Below, piece after piece: positions 55,183 through 64,000 of a DNA stretch of 64,000 nucleotides. A model generated the notes under the pieces. It was not told the DNA's origin, made no database searches, and saw only the letters and a program-made list of their open reading frames with translations. Source of the stretch: Tenacibaculum caenipelagi (GTDB lineage: Bacteria; Bacteroidota; Bacteroidia; Flavobacteriales; Flavobacteriaceae). The DNA lies in NCBI RefSeq assembly GCF_004363005.1, contig NZ_SNYH01000007.1, positions 176,539-240,538 on the forward strand, written 5' to 3'. A program made the translations under genes and the position numbers. The stretch's first letter is position 1; the number at the start of each line of letters is the position of its first letter.

Positions 55183-56154
55183 CTAGTCTGCCATAGTAGC
55201 TCTAAATCCACCTGGAGCAAATACTGCATCCATTCTAGCTTTTTGACCTTCTGTAAACATATACATACAGCTATCGTCTGAATAATCCATAAAGTTCATA
55301 GTCATGTTAGCACTTCCACACTCAATTACTGGGTAAGTAGGACATCCTCTACTATTTCCATCAGCATCAGGAGTATCATCTACAAAGTCACTAGCACCAC
55401 ATCCACCGTCACCCCAAATGTGACGTAAATTTAAGTAGTGACCTACTTCGTGTGTTGCAGTTCTTTGGTTACGTCCAACAAAACTGTGTGCTAAAACTAC
55501 ACCATCAGTAGACCAACTACCACCTGGGAATTGTGCATATCCTAAGATCTGCCCTCCTCTATAAGGCATTACGTTAACAACCCAAACATTTAAAAATTCT
55601 TGTGGGTTAACAACATCACTACCTCCTGAAGAAGTGAACTTCATTGAATCATCTGGCCTCCAACTTCTTTTTTGCTTGTTTTCAACCCTAATTACATCTT
55701 CAATTACAAAATCGATATTCACATTAGTTTCTACTCCTGCAAACTCAGCTGGCATAGCACTTCTGTTAGGGTTTTGCATGTTAAAATCTTCATTTAACGC
55801 TGCAATTTGATCTTCTAATACCGATAGCGATAAGTTTTCACTTGCTTGACGATAAATTACATGGAAAACAACTGGAATTTGGATTTTTCCATTTACTAAT
55901 CTTGCTGCTACTTCACCATTTTTTACCTTTTCGATATAACTAGCGGTAAAGTTCTCAATGTTTTCCATACTACTCTTTAAGCTAGGATCTTTAGCCATAT
56001 TAGCATTTAAAACATCATTAGCAAAACATTGTTTTTCTGCTTTTTGCAGTGTTGTTGCATCTACTTCTGGTTCTGAATTTGGACTTTGTTCATTTGTTTG
56101 ACAACCTACTAAAATTCCAGCAGCGATTGCCATGGTAAGAAAAATTCTTTTCAT
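55183..56154 (-). CDS. M43-family (pappalysin-like) zinc metalloprotease lipoprotein
   Basis: 323 residues with a lipoprotein signal (AIAAGILVGC). The zinc site is HEVGHYLNLRH, which is the HExxHxxGxxH metzincin motif with Asn in place of the usual Gly, followed by IWGDGGCGASDFVDDTP and the Met-turn region NMTMNFMDYSDDSCMYMFT. The Cys pairs around it are typical of the bacterial cytophagalysin-like branch of M43. A propeptide-like segment (about 25-110) precedes the catalytic domain. It probably acts at the cell surface on protein substrates. Confidence 0.9.
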   Translation of the reverse strand: MKRIFLTMAIAAGILVGCQTNEQSPNSEPEVDATTLQKAEKQCFANDVLNANMAKDPSLKSSMENIENFTASYIEKVKNGEVAARLVNGKIQIPVVFHVIYRQASENLSLSVLEDQIAALNEDFNMQNPNRSAMPAEFAGVETNVNIDFVIEDVIRVENKQKRSWRPDDSMKFTSSGGSDVVNPQEFLNVWVVNVMPYRGGQILGYAQFPGGSWSTDGVVLAHSFVGRNQRTATHEVGHYLNLRHIWGDGGCGASDFVDDTPDADGNSRGCPTYPVIECGSANMTMNFMDYSDDSCMYMFTEGQKARMDAVFAPGGFRATMAD

Positions 56155-56445
56155 GTTGTGAAAAATTTAAAAAATTAGTTATTTGTAAACACTTTGTGTG
56201 TTCATTTGTTTTGTCAAAAAACGGATAACAAAACTTTTCAAAAAGAAGTTGTTAATTTTTTGCTTTTTTATCAGCAAATTGAAGGGTTTTTTAACGATGC
56301 CTAATATACACATATTTAAACATCCTCCAAAAATAATTTAAGAACTGGTTTACAACGTATTAAAACCTTTAAATATCGCTTATAAAACCATTTCTATCTA
56401 AGAAGATTTTCAAAACATTTTTTAAAAAATCAATAAAAAACGTCA

Positions 56446-56480
56446 ATTGAAATAAATTACCATTCTAATTTATTTCAATT
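56446..56480. repeat. Inverted repeat beyond the infB terminator
   Basis: Perfect 14-base arms (AATTGAAATAAATT / AATTTATTTCAATT) with a 7-base spacer, 6 bases from the infB terminator. All A/T-rich, with no GC core; it could be a second hairpin for the same transcript or a protein-binding site. Confidence 0.5.
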
Positions 56481-56486
56481 TTAATC

Positions 56487-56517
56487 AAAAAAGGCGCCTT
56501 AATAAGGCGCCTTTTTT
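56487..56517 (-). terminator. Terminator of the rimP-nusA-infB operon
   Basis: A 14-base perfect stem (AAAAAAGGCGCCTT / AAGGCGCCTTTTTT) with loop AAT, 20 bases past the infB stop. Confidence 0.9.
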
Positions 56518-56537
56518 ATTTATGTAACTTGTGTATT

Positions 56538-59462
56538 TTACTTCAATTTTTTCTTAACAGCTACTTCAATATAAGCTTCGATAACATCACCTTCTTTAAT
56601 GTCGTTATATCCTTTTATTTGAAGACCACAATCGTATCCTTTAGTTACTTCTTTAACATCGTCTTTAAAACGTTTTAACGAAGTTAATACGCCATCGTGA
56701 ACAACGATTCCTTCTCTAATAATACGAATCTTAGAATCTCTTGTAATTTTACCTGACATAACCATACATCCTGCAATGTTACCTATTTTAGAAATTTTAT
56801 AAACTTCTCTAATTTCAACATTACCAAGAACTTCTTCTTTCATTTCAGGAGATAACATTCCTTCCATCGCATCTTTCAAGTCGTTGATAGCATCGTAGAT
56901 AATAGAGTATGTTCTAATGTCAACTTCTTCTCTATCAGCTACAGCTCTTGCATTTCCTTGAGGGCGTACATTAAATCCAACAATAATAGCATCTGATGCA
57001 GTTGCTAACAACACATCTGATTCTGTAATTGCACCTACACCTTTATGTAAGATATTCACTTGAATTTCTTCTGTAGATAATTTTTGGAATGAATCTGTTA
57101 GGGCTTCTACCGAACCATCTACATCTCCTTTTAAGATAATGTTTAATTCTTTGAAATCTCCTAATGCGATACGACGACCAATTTCTGCTAAGGTAAGTGT
57201 TTTCTGCGTTCTAACTGATTGCTCACGTTGTAATTGAGAACGTTTTGCTGCAATTTGTTTTGCTTCACGTTCATCATCAAACACATTAAACTTATCTCCC
57301 GCTTGTGGTGCGCCATCTAAACCTAAAATTGACACAGGCGTAGAAGGTCCCGCTTCTTTTACTTTTTTACCTTTATCATCAAACATAGCTCTTACTTTAC
57401 CACTATGTTTTCCTGCTAAGATGTAGTCTCCAATTTTTAAAGTACCTGCTTGTACTAAAATTGTAGAAACATAACCTCTACCTTTGTCTAATAAAGCTTC
57501 AACAACCGCTCCGCTTGCATTTTTATTAGGATTAGCTTTTAATTCTAATACTTCTGCTTCTAGTAATACTTTTTCTAATAACTCGTCAACCCCTTGCCCT
57601 GTTTTAGCAGAAATCTCTTGAGATTGAATGTTACCTCCCCAATCTTCTACTAATAAATTCATAGCAGATAATTGTGTTTTAATATTATCTGGGTTAGCGT
57701 TAGGCTTATCTATTTTGTTAATTGCAAAAATGATTGGAACTCCTGCTGCTTGCGCATGAGAAATTGCCTCTTTTGTTTGTGGCATCACATCATCATCGGC
57801 AGCTACTACAATAATTACTAAATCGGTAACCTGAGCTCCACGAGCACGCATTGCCGTAAAGGCTTCGTGACCTGGTGTATCTAAAAAGGCTATTTTTTGA
57901 TCTCCTACCTTAACTGCATAAGCACCAATGTGCTGTGTAATACCTCCTGATTCACCTTCTATAACATTCGCATTACGGATATAATCTAATAATGATGTTT
58001 TACCGTGATCTACGTGTCCCATTACTGTAATAATCGGTGCACGAGTGATTAAATCTTCTGGTTTATCTTCTACGTCTTCAATTGACTCTTCAACTTCGGC
58101 TCCAACAAACTCTACAGTATAGTTAAATTCTTCTGCAACAATAGATAATGTTTCAGCATCTAAACGCTGGTTCATTGTTACCATCATACCTAACATCATA
58201 CAAGAAGAGATAATTTGAGTAACAGGAACATCCATCATCGTAGCAACTTCACTTACAGTAACAAACTCTGTTACTTTTAACACTTTACTTTCTGCTTGTG
58301 CCGCTTGTAACTCTGCTTCTGATTGTTGACGGTGCGCATCTCTTTTATCTCTACGATATTTAGCTCCTTTTCCTTTTTTAGATTTTCCTTGAAGTTTTTC
58401 TAAGGTTTCTCTAACTTGTTTTTGGATTTGCGCTTCTGTTAACTCTTCTTTTGGAGTAACGACAGGTCTTCTTCCTCCTCTTTGTCCACCGCGATTACCT
58501 CCACCACGATTTTGACCTGTTTTATTTTGACCTTGATTTGGTCTTGCTGCATTACCACCACCAGTTGCTCCTGCTGGTTTACTTATTCTCTTACGCTTCT
58601 TTTTATCAGCGTCGCTTGCTGCACCTTTGCTTTCTGGTTTCTTCTTTTTAGGTCTTTCAAATTGTTTTAAATCAATTTTTTGACCTGTAAAGTTAGGGCC
58701 ATCTAATTTTTTATACTGAGTCTCTATTTTCTCAGCATTCTCTGCAGTAATTTCAACCTCCTTTTCTGGTTTCTTTACTTCTTGAGCTTTCTTTTCAATA
58801 GGCTTTTTCACTTCTTTAGGCTGTTCAGTTTTTGCTACTTTTTTAGGAGCTTCAACTGTTCTTTCTTTAGGCTGTTCAGTTTTTTGAGGCTCTGGTTTTT
58901 TCTCTTCGACTTTAACCGGCTCCTCAACTTTTATAGGTTCTTCTTTAATTTCTTGAACTGGTTCTTCTTTAATTTTTTGAACTGGTTCTTCTTTAATTTT
59001 TTGAACTGGTTCTTCTTTAATTTCTTGAACTGGTTCTTCTTTCTTCGGAGCTTCAACTTCTTCTTTTACCGTAGGCTCTACCTTTTCTTCAACTGCTTTA
59101 CCAGTTTCAACATCTATCTTTCCTACTTTTTTAAGTTCTAACTTTTCAGCTTTGGCTTTTAAAACTTCTTGCTTTTTAGCTTCCTCCTCTAATCGTTTTT
59201 TCTCTTGCTCTTCTTCTAATTGCTGACGAATTGCCTCTTTTTCTTTTCTCTTTTCTTCGCTAACTTCTTTAGAGGCCACCTTTTTAGATTTATCTGTTTG
59301 AAAGCCATCAAATAAAATTCGATATTCCTCATCAGATATTTTAGTAGTAGGACGAGCTTCTATTTCATGACCATTCTTTGCCAAGTGTTCTACAGCCCTA
59401 TCTAAAGAAATGTTTAATTCTCTTAAAACCTTATTCAGTCTTAACTTTTTGCCTTCAGCCAT
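56538..59462 (-). CDS. infB: Translation initiation factor IF-2
   Basis: IF-2 is the GTPase that places initiator tRNA on the small ribosomal subunit. The protein has 974 residues: an N-terminal IF2 domain (about 1-55, [22 protein letters not shown]), a long low-complexity Glu/Lys/Pro region (about 65-260) that includes tandem EEPVQ(E/K)IK octapeptides, a basic Gly/Arg-rich segment (about 280-330), the G domain ([26 protein letters not shown]) and the C-terminal IF2 domains. It is the last gene of rimP-nusA-infB. Confidence 0.98.
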   Translation of the reverse strand: MAEGKKLRLNKVLRELNISLDRAVEHLAKNGHEIEARPTTKISDEEYRILFDGFQTDKSKKVASKEVSEEKRKEKEAIRQQLEEEQEKKRLEEEAKKQEVLKAKAEKLELKKVGKIDVETGKAVEEKVEPTVKEEVEAPKKEEPVQEIKEEPVQKIKEEPVQKIKEEPVQEIKEEPIKVEEPVKVEEKKPEPQKTEQPKERTVEAPKKVAKTEQPKEVKKPIEKKAQEVKKPEKEVEITAENAEKIETQYKKLDGPNFTGQKIDLKQFERPKKKKPESKGAASDADKKKRKRISKPAGATGGGNAARPNQGQNKTGQNRGGGNRGGQRGGRRPVVTPKEELTEAQIQKQVRETLEKLQGKSKKGKGAKYRRDKRDAHRQQSEAELQAAQAESKVLKVTEFVTVSEVATMMDVPVTQIISSCMMLGMMVTMNQRLDAETLSIVAEEFNYTVEFVGAEVEESIEDVEDKPEDLITRAPIITVMGHVDHGKTSLLDYIRNANVIEGESGGITQHIGAYAVKVGDQKIAFLDTPGHEAFTAMRARGAQVTDLVIIVVAADDDVMPQTKEAISHAQAAGVPIIFAINKIDKPNANPDNIKTQLSAMNLLVEDWGGNIQSQEISAKTGQGVDELLEKVLLEAEVLELKANPNKNASGAVVEALLDKGRGYVSTILVQAGTLKIGDYILAGKHSGKVRAMFDDKGKKVKEAGPSTPVSILGLDGAPQAGDKFNVFDDEREAKQIAAKRSQLQREQSVRTQKTLTLAEIGRRIALGDFKELNIILKGDVDGSVEALTDSFQKLSTEEIQVNILHKGVGAITESDVLLATASDAIIVGFNVRPQGNARAVADREEVDIRTYSIIYDAINDLKDAMEGMLSPEMKEEVLGNVEIREVYKISKIGNIAGCMVMSGKITRDSKIRIIREGIVVHDGVLTSLKRFKDDVKEVTKGYDCGLQIKGYNDIKEGDVIEAYIEVAVKKKLK
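58937..59042 (-). repeat. 24-bp tandem repeats inside infB
   Basis: Four consecutive near-identical 24-base units encode [24 protein letters not shown] and EEPVQEIK, followed by a degenerate EEPIKVEE. They are in frame and lie in the disordered N-terminal region of IF-2. Confidence 0.85.
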
Positions 59463-59603
59463 ATATTGTTTAATACTTTTTTATTCAAAAAACACACTTT
59501 ACACTTAGCATACTTAAATAAAAGTATAGTTATGTTTTTTTTCTTCTTTTTGCTAGCTTTTATATAATTATCTTACATAGGATGCTAGCTTCCTTACTTT
59601 ATA

Positions 59604-60860
59604 TTAGTCTTCGAATTCTTCTCTTAAAATTCGTTGAACGTCTAAAATTGTTTCTTCTTCTAAATCGGTTCTTTGTACTAGCATTGACACGTCTTTTTCT
59701 AAAACACTCTTTGCTGTATCTAAACCAATTTTCTTGAATTCTTCAATTACCCAAGCTTCGATTTCGTCAGAGAATTCTGTTAATTCAACATCTTCTTCTT
59801 CAATTCCTTCTCTTTGAACGTCAATTTCGTAACCTGTTAATTCACTTGCTAAACGAATGTTAACCCCAGCTCTACCAATTGCTTTTGATACTTCTTCTGG
59901 TTTTAATAAAACGTTTACACGTCCTTTCTTACCGTTTTTCTCTTCGTCATACATTTCAATCTCTACAGAAGTTACCTTCGCAGGACTTAATGCTCTTGCT
60001 ACAAATAGCTGCTCGTTCTTAGTATAATTAATTACGTCAATGTTTTCGTTTCCTAATTCACGAACGATACCATGAATACGAGAACCTTTTACACCGACAC
60101 AAGCTCCTACAGGGTCAATTCTATCATCATAAGAATCTACTGCTATTTTAGCTTTATCTCCTGGTATTCTTGCTACACCTTCAATGGTAATTAAACCGTC
60201 AAAAACTTCAGGAATTTCTTGTTCGAATAACTTTACTAAAAATGCAGGTGAAGTTCTAGATAGTATAATAGCAGGTTTGTTACCTCTTAATTCTACTGAT
60301 TTTATTACTCCTCTAACTGCATCTCCTTTTCTAAAGAAGTCTGAACGAATTTGCTCACTCTTTGGTAAAACAATCTCATTTCCTTCGTCATCCAACAAAA
60401 TTACAGCATTATGACGAATATGGTGCACTTCTGCACTATAAATTTCACCTTCAAGGTCTTTAAACTGTTTAAAGACATTTGTACTATCGTGCTCGTGAAT
60501 CTTAGAAATTAAGTTTTGGCGTAATGCTAAAATAGCTCGTCTTCCTAAATCAATTAACTTTACTTCTTCAGATACATCTTCACCAATTTCAAAATCTGGC
60601 TCAATTTTTCGTGCCTCTGAAAGTTCAATTTCTTCATTATCATCTTCCGACATTCCATCTGCTACAACCACTCGGTTTCTCCAAATCTCTAAATCTCCTT
60701 TATCAGGGTTGATAATGATATCAAAGTTTTCATCAGACCCAAATCTACGTTTTAAGGCTGCACGAAAAACTTCTTCTAAGATAGACATTAATGTTACTCT
60801 GTCTATGCTTTTGTTATCTTTAAACTCCGAAAATGATTCAATTAATGCAATATTTTCCAT
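59604..60860 (-). CDS. nusA: Transcription termination/antitermination factor NusA
   Basis: 418 residues: an N-terminal RNA-polymerase-binding domain (about 1-125), an S1 domain (about 130-200, GEIYSAEVHHIRHNAVILLDDEGNEIVLPKSEQ) and two KH domains (about 205-345, with GACVGVKGSRIHGIVRELGNENIDVI and AIGRAGVNIRLASELTGYEIDV), then a short acidic C-terminal tail. The E. coli C-terminal acidic repeats are mostly missing, as is usual outside Proteobacteria. It is 12 bases after rimP and 141 bases before infB. Confidence 0.97.
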   Translation of the reverse strand: MENIALIESFSEFKDNKSIDRVTLMSILEEVFRAALKRRFGSDENFDIIINPDKGDLEIWRNRVVVADGMSEDDNEEIELSEARKIEPDFEIGEDVSEEVKLIDLGRRAILALRQNLISKIHEHDSTNVFKQFKDLEGEIYSAEVHHIRHNAVILLDDEGNEIVLPKSEQIRSDFFRKGDAVRGVIKSVELRGNKPAIILSRTSPAFLVKLFEQEIPEVFDGLITIEGVARIPGDKAKIAVDSYDDRIDPVGACVGVKGSRIHGIVRELGNENIDVINYTKNEQLFVARALSPAKVTSVEIEMYDEEKNGKKGRVNVLLKPEEVSKAIGRAGVNIRLASELTGYEIDVQREGIEEEDVELTEFSDEIEAWVIEEFKKIGLDTAKSVLEKDVSMLVQRTDLEEETILDVQRILREEFED

Positions 60861-60872
60861 TTCATTCTCTAA

Positions 60873-61334
60873 TTAAAATATGATCTTCACTTTTGCTTCT
60901 TTAATATCTTGATACGCTAGTGTTTTTGTTTTCTCTACCGTATGCTTCCCTTTACCTATCGGCTTAGGTTCTCTTGTTTTCCATTGTAACGTGATATTCT
61001 CTTCTGTTACTTCGGTTAATGTTCCTTCGAATTCTTCAGTTGCTGTTTTAACTTTCAAAATTCGGTTGATGTTCTTCTTATACTGACGCTTAACAGTTAA
61101 CGGATGTGCTATATCTGGCGTAGTAACTTCTAACGAAAAATCTTCTTCTTCTCTATCTAAGTTATGCTCGATTTTTCTACTAATACGAATACATTCACTT
61201 AAAGGTACCCCAGAGTCTCCATCTACTATTACCTTTATTTTGTTATCTGACAAAAATTGCAAGTCAATTAAATATAACGACTTATTTTCTTGCAAAGCTT
61301 CTTGTAATAATTCTTTAACTCGTTGTTGATTCAT
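60873..61334 (-). CDS. rimP: Ribosome maturation factor RimP
   Basis: 153 residues with the two-domain RimP layout: an N-terminal alpha/beta domain (VKELLQEALQENKSLYLIDLQFLSDNKIKVIVDGDSGVPLSECIRISRKIEHNLD, then FSLEVTTPDIAHPL) and a C-terminal SH3-like domain (FEGTLTEVTEENITLQWK). RimP helps assemble the 30S subunit. It is the first gene of the conserved rimP-nusA-infB operon. The leader contains a consensus promoter and a terminator-like hairpin. Confidence 0.95.
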   Translation of the reverse strand: MNQQRVKELLQEALQENKSLYLIDLQFLSDNKIKVIVDGDSGVPLSECIRISRKIEHNLDREEEDFSLEVTTPDIAHPLTVKRQYKKNINRILKVKTATEEFEGTLTEVTEENITLQWKTREPKPIGKGKHTVEKTKTLAYQDIKEAKVKIIF

Positions 61335-61349
61335 CTTATGTATAAAAAG

Positions 61350-61367
61350 AGGGGACTATCGTCCCCT
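61350..61367 (-). terminator. Terminator-like hairpin in the rimP leader (attenuator candidate)
   Basis: On the minus strand AGGGGAC-GATA-GTCCCCT forms a 7-base GC-rich stem with a tetraloop, followed by CTTTTTAT and then the rimP ATG about 15 bases later. It is downstream of the promoter at 61395-61426, so it would be transcribed. Confidence 0.65.
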
Positions 61368-61394
61368 TCATCTATCTGATTAATAAATTTGCTG

Positions 61395-61426
61395 CAAATA
61401 TAGTAAGTTATTCATTAACATACAAA
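61395..61426 (-). promoter_or_regulatory. Promoter of rimP-nusA-infB
   Basis: On the minus strand TTTG (61426-61423) and TATATTTG (61402-61395) are 20 bases apart, a full match to the flavobacterial consensus. The predicted leader is about 55 bases. Confidence 0.75.
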
Positions 61427-61497
61427 TACAAATCCCTTTCTTTTTCACATTCTTTTTCGTACATTTAGATAACTATCTCTCTTAAAATCTTTCTATT

Positions 61498-62325
61498 ATG
61501 AAAAAAATACTTGTTCCTATCGATTTTTCAAAGCCTTCAGAACATGCAGCGAAGCTAGCTGCTAAAATTGCTAAAAAAGCAAATAGTGAAGTTCATTTAT
61601 TGCACATGGTTGAACTCCCTACCGGAATTATAGACTTGGGTATTGGAAACAACTTTAGCATTCCTGAAAGCATGTTATACATTAGAAAAGTTCGCGAAAG
61701 AATACTTGAATATAGGCAACAATATTTTTCTAATGACGAAAGTGTAAAATATGCTATTCGTTTTCAAAACCCTTATGATGGAATTTGTGATTATGTTAAA
61801 AAACACAATATCGACTTTATTATTATGGGAGCAAAAGGACATACTCCGTTAGAAGAAATCCTTATTGGCTCAAATACAGAAAAAGTTGTTAGAACATCTG
61901 AAGTTCCTGTATTGGTTACTAAAAAAAATGGAGAAAATTTTAACCCTAAAAATTTAGTTTTTGCTTCAAGTTTTAAACCAGAAAAAAACCAAGCCTTTGA
62001 ACGTTTTTTAGAGTTTGCCAGTAACTTTGACAGCAATATTCATTTATTAAAAATTAATACTCCTCAAAGATTTGAGGACACTCTAAACACCAATCAACGT
62101 ATTCAAAAATTCATTGACAAATATGACTTAAATAATTACTCTATAAATATTTATAACGATTCTTCAATTGAAAAAGGTATTCTGAGTTTTTCTAACAAAA
62201 TTAATGCTGATATAATTGCCCTAGCCACACACGGTAGAAGTGGTTTATCTCATATTTTTAACGGCAGCATTACCAAACACTTAGCTAAAAAATCAATAAA
62301 ACCAATGCTCACCTTTAAAGTTTAA
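61498..62325 (+). CDS. Tandem universal stress protein (UspA family)
   Basis: 275 residues made of two Usp domains. The first (about 1-140) starts ILVPIDFSKPSEHAAKLAAKIAKKA and ends with the ATP-binding-type motif MGAKGHTPLEEILIGSNTEKVVRTSEVPVLV. The second (about 150-275) is more divergent but ends ALATHGRSGLSHIFNGSITKHLAKKSIKPML, with the G-x2-G-x9-G(S/T) pattern again present. No membrane span. The gene is divergent from rimP and has a near-consensus TACATTTA box about 30 bases upstream. Confidence 0.92.
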   Translation: MKKILVPIDFSKPSEHAAKLAAKIAKKANSEVHLLHMVELPTGIIDLGIGNNFSIPESMLYIRKVRERILEYRQQYFSNDESVKYAIRFQNPYDGICDYVKKHNIDFIIMGAKGHTPLEEILIGSNTEKVVRTSEVPVLVTKKNGENFNPKNLVFASSFKPEKNQAFERFLEFASNFDSNIHLLKINTPQRFEDTLNTNQRIQKFIDKYDLNNYSINIYNDSSIEKGILSFSNKINADIIALATHGRSGLSHIFNGSITKHLAKKSIKPMLTFKV

Positions 62326-62332
62326 CCAAAAC

Positions 62333-62363
62333 GAAAACGCTAAGATTAAATCTTAGCGTTTTC
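62333..62363. terminator. Bidirectional terminator after the Usp gene
   Basis: A 15-base perfect stem (GAAAACGCTAAGATT / AATCTTAGCGTTTTC) around one A, 8 bases past the stop, between convergent genes. Confidence 0.85.
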
Positions 62364-62455
62364 TATTTTTAATTGGTTTAACTTTTAAGAATAGGTTTAG
62401 AGAAGCTTATACTTTAAAACTATACTTCTCTAAACTATTCTATCTATAACTCAGA

Positions 62456-64000
62456 TTACTTTCTTTTCTTCGGACGCATTGCTATAATTTTCTTATTAAC
62501 AATACCTCTATCTGTAATCAACCTTACAATTAAAGCTTGATTTTGTACATCTGATAAATCTACTTTAATTTGTTCTTGGGTCCCTTTAATGTAAGAGTCA
62601 TTTTCAATTCTCTTAATTAAAATACCATTCATACTATAGAATTCAATAGCAACATCTGTATCAAACTTATACTCATATTCTATAGTTATTTCATTTCTAA
62701 ATGGCACAGGATATGCACTAAAGTTTGATTGTTCTTGCTGTTGAACGGTTTCAATAGCTTGCTCTTCACAATGTACTGAGCCTTCTGGAGTAAATGTTCC
62801 GTTATTATCTACAGACTCATGACATCTACAAACTTCTTCACATGTTACTGCATGAGCAATTATATAAATTGGTCCACTAGCTTCAATAGGCCCTACTGTA
62901 TAATTCGATACGTAATCTAATTTACTTGTACTGAAATTATATTGTCCGGGAGCTACTGTTTCTTTGCCATTTTTAATAGGATATTTCTCGCATCCTATAT
63001 ATACATGCGCAACACTCATTACATATCCTTCATATAGATTATATTCTACTGATACATAACCATCTTGATAAGTGATTGTCACTTCTCCCGACTGTGCTCC
63101 GTTAGAAGTATCACATTGTGCTGCTCCAGTATACAACGGAATGGTATATACACCTTCGGTTTCAAAATAATTTGTCCAACCCCAACGGTTAAAGCCATCA
63201 TCTAAGAAACAAGTATAATCATTTCCTCTTGCAAATGCAGTTCCACAATTTTCAAAAAGATCCATTTTAACTCCTAAGGTAACTGTTTCTGTTACGCTAT
63301 TACCACAGTCATCTGTAGCCGTGAACACATAATCAGCATACATAGCACATCCTTCTGTTCTTTGATTTGTTGGATATGCGATCAAATCACCGCCTGTCGC
63401 ACAATTATCTGTCCATTTGGCATTGAGCACTTCTGGTAATTCTGCATCACATATTTCATATGATTCAGGTAAATCAGTAATCACAGGATCGGTCATGTCG
63501 TAATCTCTAGATACTAAGGTAGTTTCGGTATCACTGTTTCCACAATCATCGGTAACCGTGAATGTATACAATCGGTACTGAGTACAGCCGTCTTCGCTGT
63601 CTGGTTGATCTACTCCACCATCGGATAGAATACCTTGACCTCCGGCTGAACAATTGTCTGTCCAATCGGTTGTTAAATTCTCTGGCCATGGTGTGTTACA
63701 ACCTTCTAACTTATAATCGGGAACATCAACAATCTCTGGATCGGTCATGTCGTAATCTCTAGATACTAAGGTAGTTTCGGTATCGCTGTTTCCGCAATCA
63801 TCGGTAACGGTAAACGTATACAATCGGTACTGAGTACAGCCGTCTTCGCTATCTGGTTGATCTACTCCACCATCGGATAGAATACCTTGACCTCCGGCTG
63901 AACAATTGTCTGTCCAATCGGTTGTTAAATTCTCTGGCCATGGTGTGTTACAGCCTTCTAACTTATAATCGGGAACATCAACAATCTCTGGATCGGTCAT
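62456..64000 (-). CDS. Large repeat-containing secreted protein with T9SS type-A sorting domain (5' part outside window)
   Basis: The last 514 residues or so of a longer protein; the frame is still open at the right edge. Two identical 84-residue repeats, then a diverged third, each carry MTDP(E/V)I, a Cys-Asn/Asp pair, DNC and TVTDDCGNS motifs, as in HYR/Ig-like cell-surface repeats of Flavobacteriaceae. A Cys-rich domain follows (about 250-415). The C-terminal about 85 residues (NFSAYPVPFRNEITIEY, then MNGILIKRI) are a type-A T9SS sorting domain, so the protein is exported through type IX secretion and attached to or released from the surface. An adhesive role is inference. Confidence 0.88.
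   Translation of the reverse strand: MTDPEIVDVPDYKLEGCNTPWPENLTTDWTDNCSAGGQGILSDGGVDQPDSEDGCTQYRLYTFTVTDDCGNSDTETTLVSRDYDMTDPEIVDVPDYKLEGCNTPWPENLTTDWTDNCSAGGQGILSDGGVDQPDSEDGCTQYRLYTFTVTDDCGNSDTETTLVSRDYDMTDPVITDLPESYEICDAELPEVLNAKWTDNCATGGDLIAYPTNQRTEGCAMYADYVFTATDDCGNSVTETVTLGVKMDLFENCGTAFARGNDYTCFLDDGFNRWGWTNYFETEGVYTIPLYTGAAQCDTSNGAQSGEVTITYQDGYVSVEYNLYEGYVMSVAHVYIGCEKYPIKNGKETVAPGQYNFSTSKLDYVSNYTVGPIEASGPIYIIAHAVTCEEVCRCHESVDNNGTFTPEGSVHCEEQAIETVQQQEQSNFSAYPVPFRNEITIEYEYKFDTDVAIEFYSMNGILIKRIENDSYIKGTQEQIKVDLSDVQNQALIVRLITDRGIVNKKIIAMRPKKRK
63497..64000 (-). repeat. Tandem 252-bp coding repeats
   Basis: Units 63749-64000 and 63497-63748 encode identical 84-residue segments and differ at only a few bases in DNA. 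A third, diverged copy lies at about 63250-63496. The array continues past the window edge. Confidence 0.92.

Larger units (their letters stand above)
56155..56537. other. 383-base gap between the M43 protease gene and infB
   Basis: Very AT-rich. The right end holds the infB terminator and a second inverted repeat, listed separately. The part next to the protease gene must contain its promoter, but I find no TAnnTTTG box there. I see no open frame or RNA gene in the rest. Confidence 0.6.

Noticed and set aside
58782..59141. Phe/Leu-rich plus-strand frame opposite infB
   Set aside because: It is the antisense of the Glu/Lys/Pro repeat region of IF-2 and has no protein-like composition.
63250..64000. 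Repeat array considered as CRISPR
   Set aside because: Units are 252 bases, in frame, and encode protein; there are no short repeats with unique spacers.

Overview
The window is a strongly AT-rich chromosomal segment from a member of the Bacteroidota, almost certainly a marine Flavobacteriaceae; the genus Tenacibaculum or a close relative is my best guess, at low confidence. The evidence is the gene content (suf cluster, odhA-odhB, a separate atpD-atpC pair, rimP-nusA-infB, type IX secretion tails, TonB receptors with carboxypeptidase-like N-terminal domains, FecI/FecR pairs), the near absence of Shine-Dalgarno sequences, and repeated promoter boxes of the Bacteroidota form TAnnTTTG, in four places with a TTTG box 19 to 21 bases upstream. 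I see no phage, transposon, CRISPR or plasmid gene. This is mostly core chromosome with accessory patches.

Layout. 1-4.2 kb: sufB (cut by the window edge), a lactonase-like metallo-beta-lactamase lipoprotein, sufC and sufD. 4.3-9.0 kb: a small SRPBCC protein and the 2-oxoglutarate dehydrogenase genes odhB and odhA, with a structured intergenic repeat between them. 9.2-9.5 kb: two tRNA-Asn genes. 9.5-19 kb: a biotin region, bioF, bioD, bioA and bioB, interleaved with a DUF2007/zinc-ribbon protein, a polytopic protein resembling haem-copper oxidase subunit I, a ketosynthase and an NfeD/flotillin pair. 19-26 kb: an outer-membrane barrel, a repeat lipoprotein and a FecI-FecR-TonB receptor-JmjC cluster. 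26-29 kb: small proteins, a D-2-hydroxyacid dehydrogenase and panB. 29-32 kb: two secreted proteins, a second ECF sigma factor with a small zinc-motif protein, and an O-methyltransferase. 32-34 kb: a histidine-decarboxylase-like enzyme divergent from an Lrp/AsnC regulator. 34-42.5 kb: tatA, atpC, atpD, an OmpA porin, kbl and an AddA/RecB-like helicase-nuclease.

42.5-49 kb is the most distinctive region: a metal-transport locus with an MntR-like repressor, a membrane-anchored DtxR-FeoA fusion, a FeoB divided into a GTPase gene and a membrane gene, and a divergent TonB receptor carrying a Cys-x-x-Cys pair in its plug. A TTTTAG-N6-CTAAAA inverted repeat lies in the shared intergenic region. The parts suggest one manganese or iron import route from outer to inner membrane, with soluble and membrane-bound sensors.

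49-64 kb: a second TonB receptor with a beta-helix-like lipoprotein, a secreted repeat protein bracketed by two copies of the same 36-bp terminator, an M43 metalloprotease lipoprotein, infB-nusA-rimP with a terminator-like hairpin in the rimP leader, a universal stress protein, and the C-terminal part of a large T9SS-sorted protein built from 84-residue repeats that runs off the right edge.
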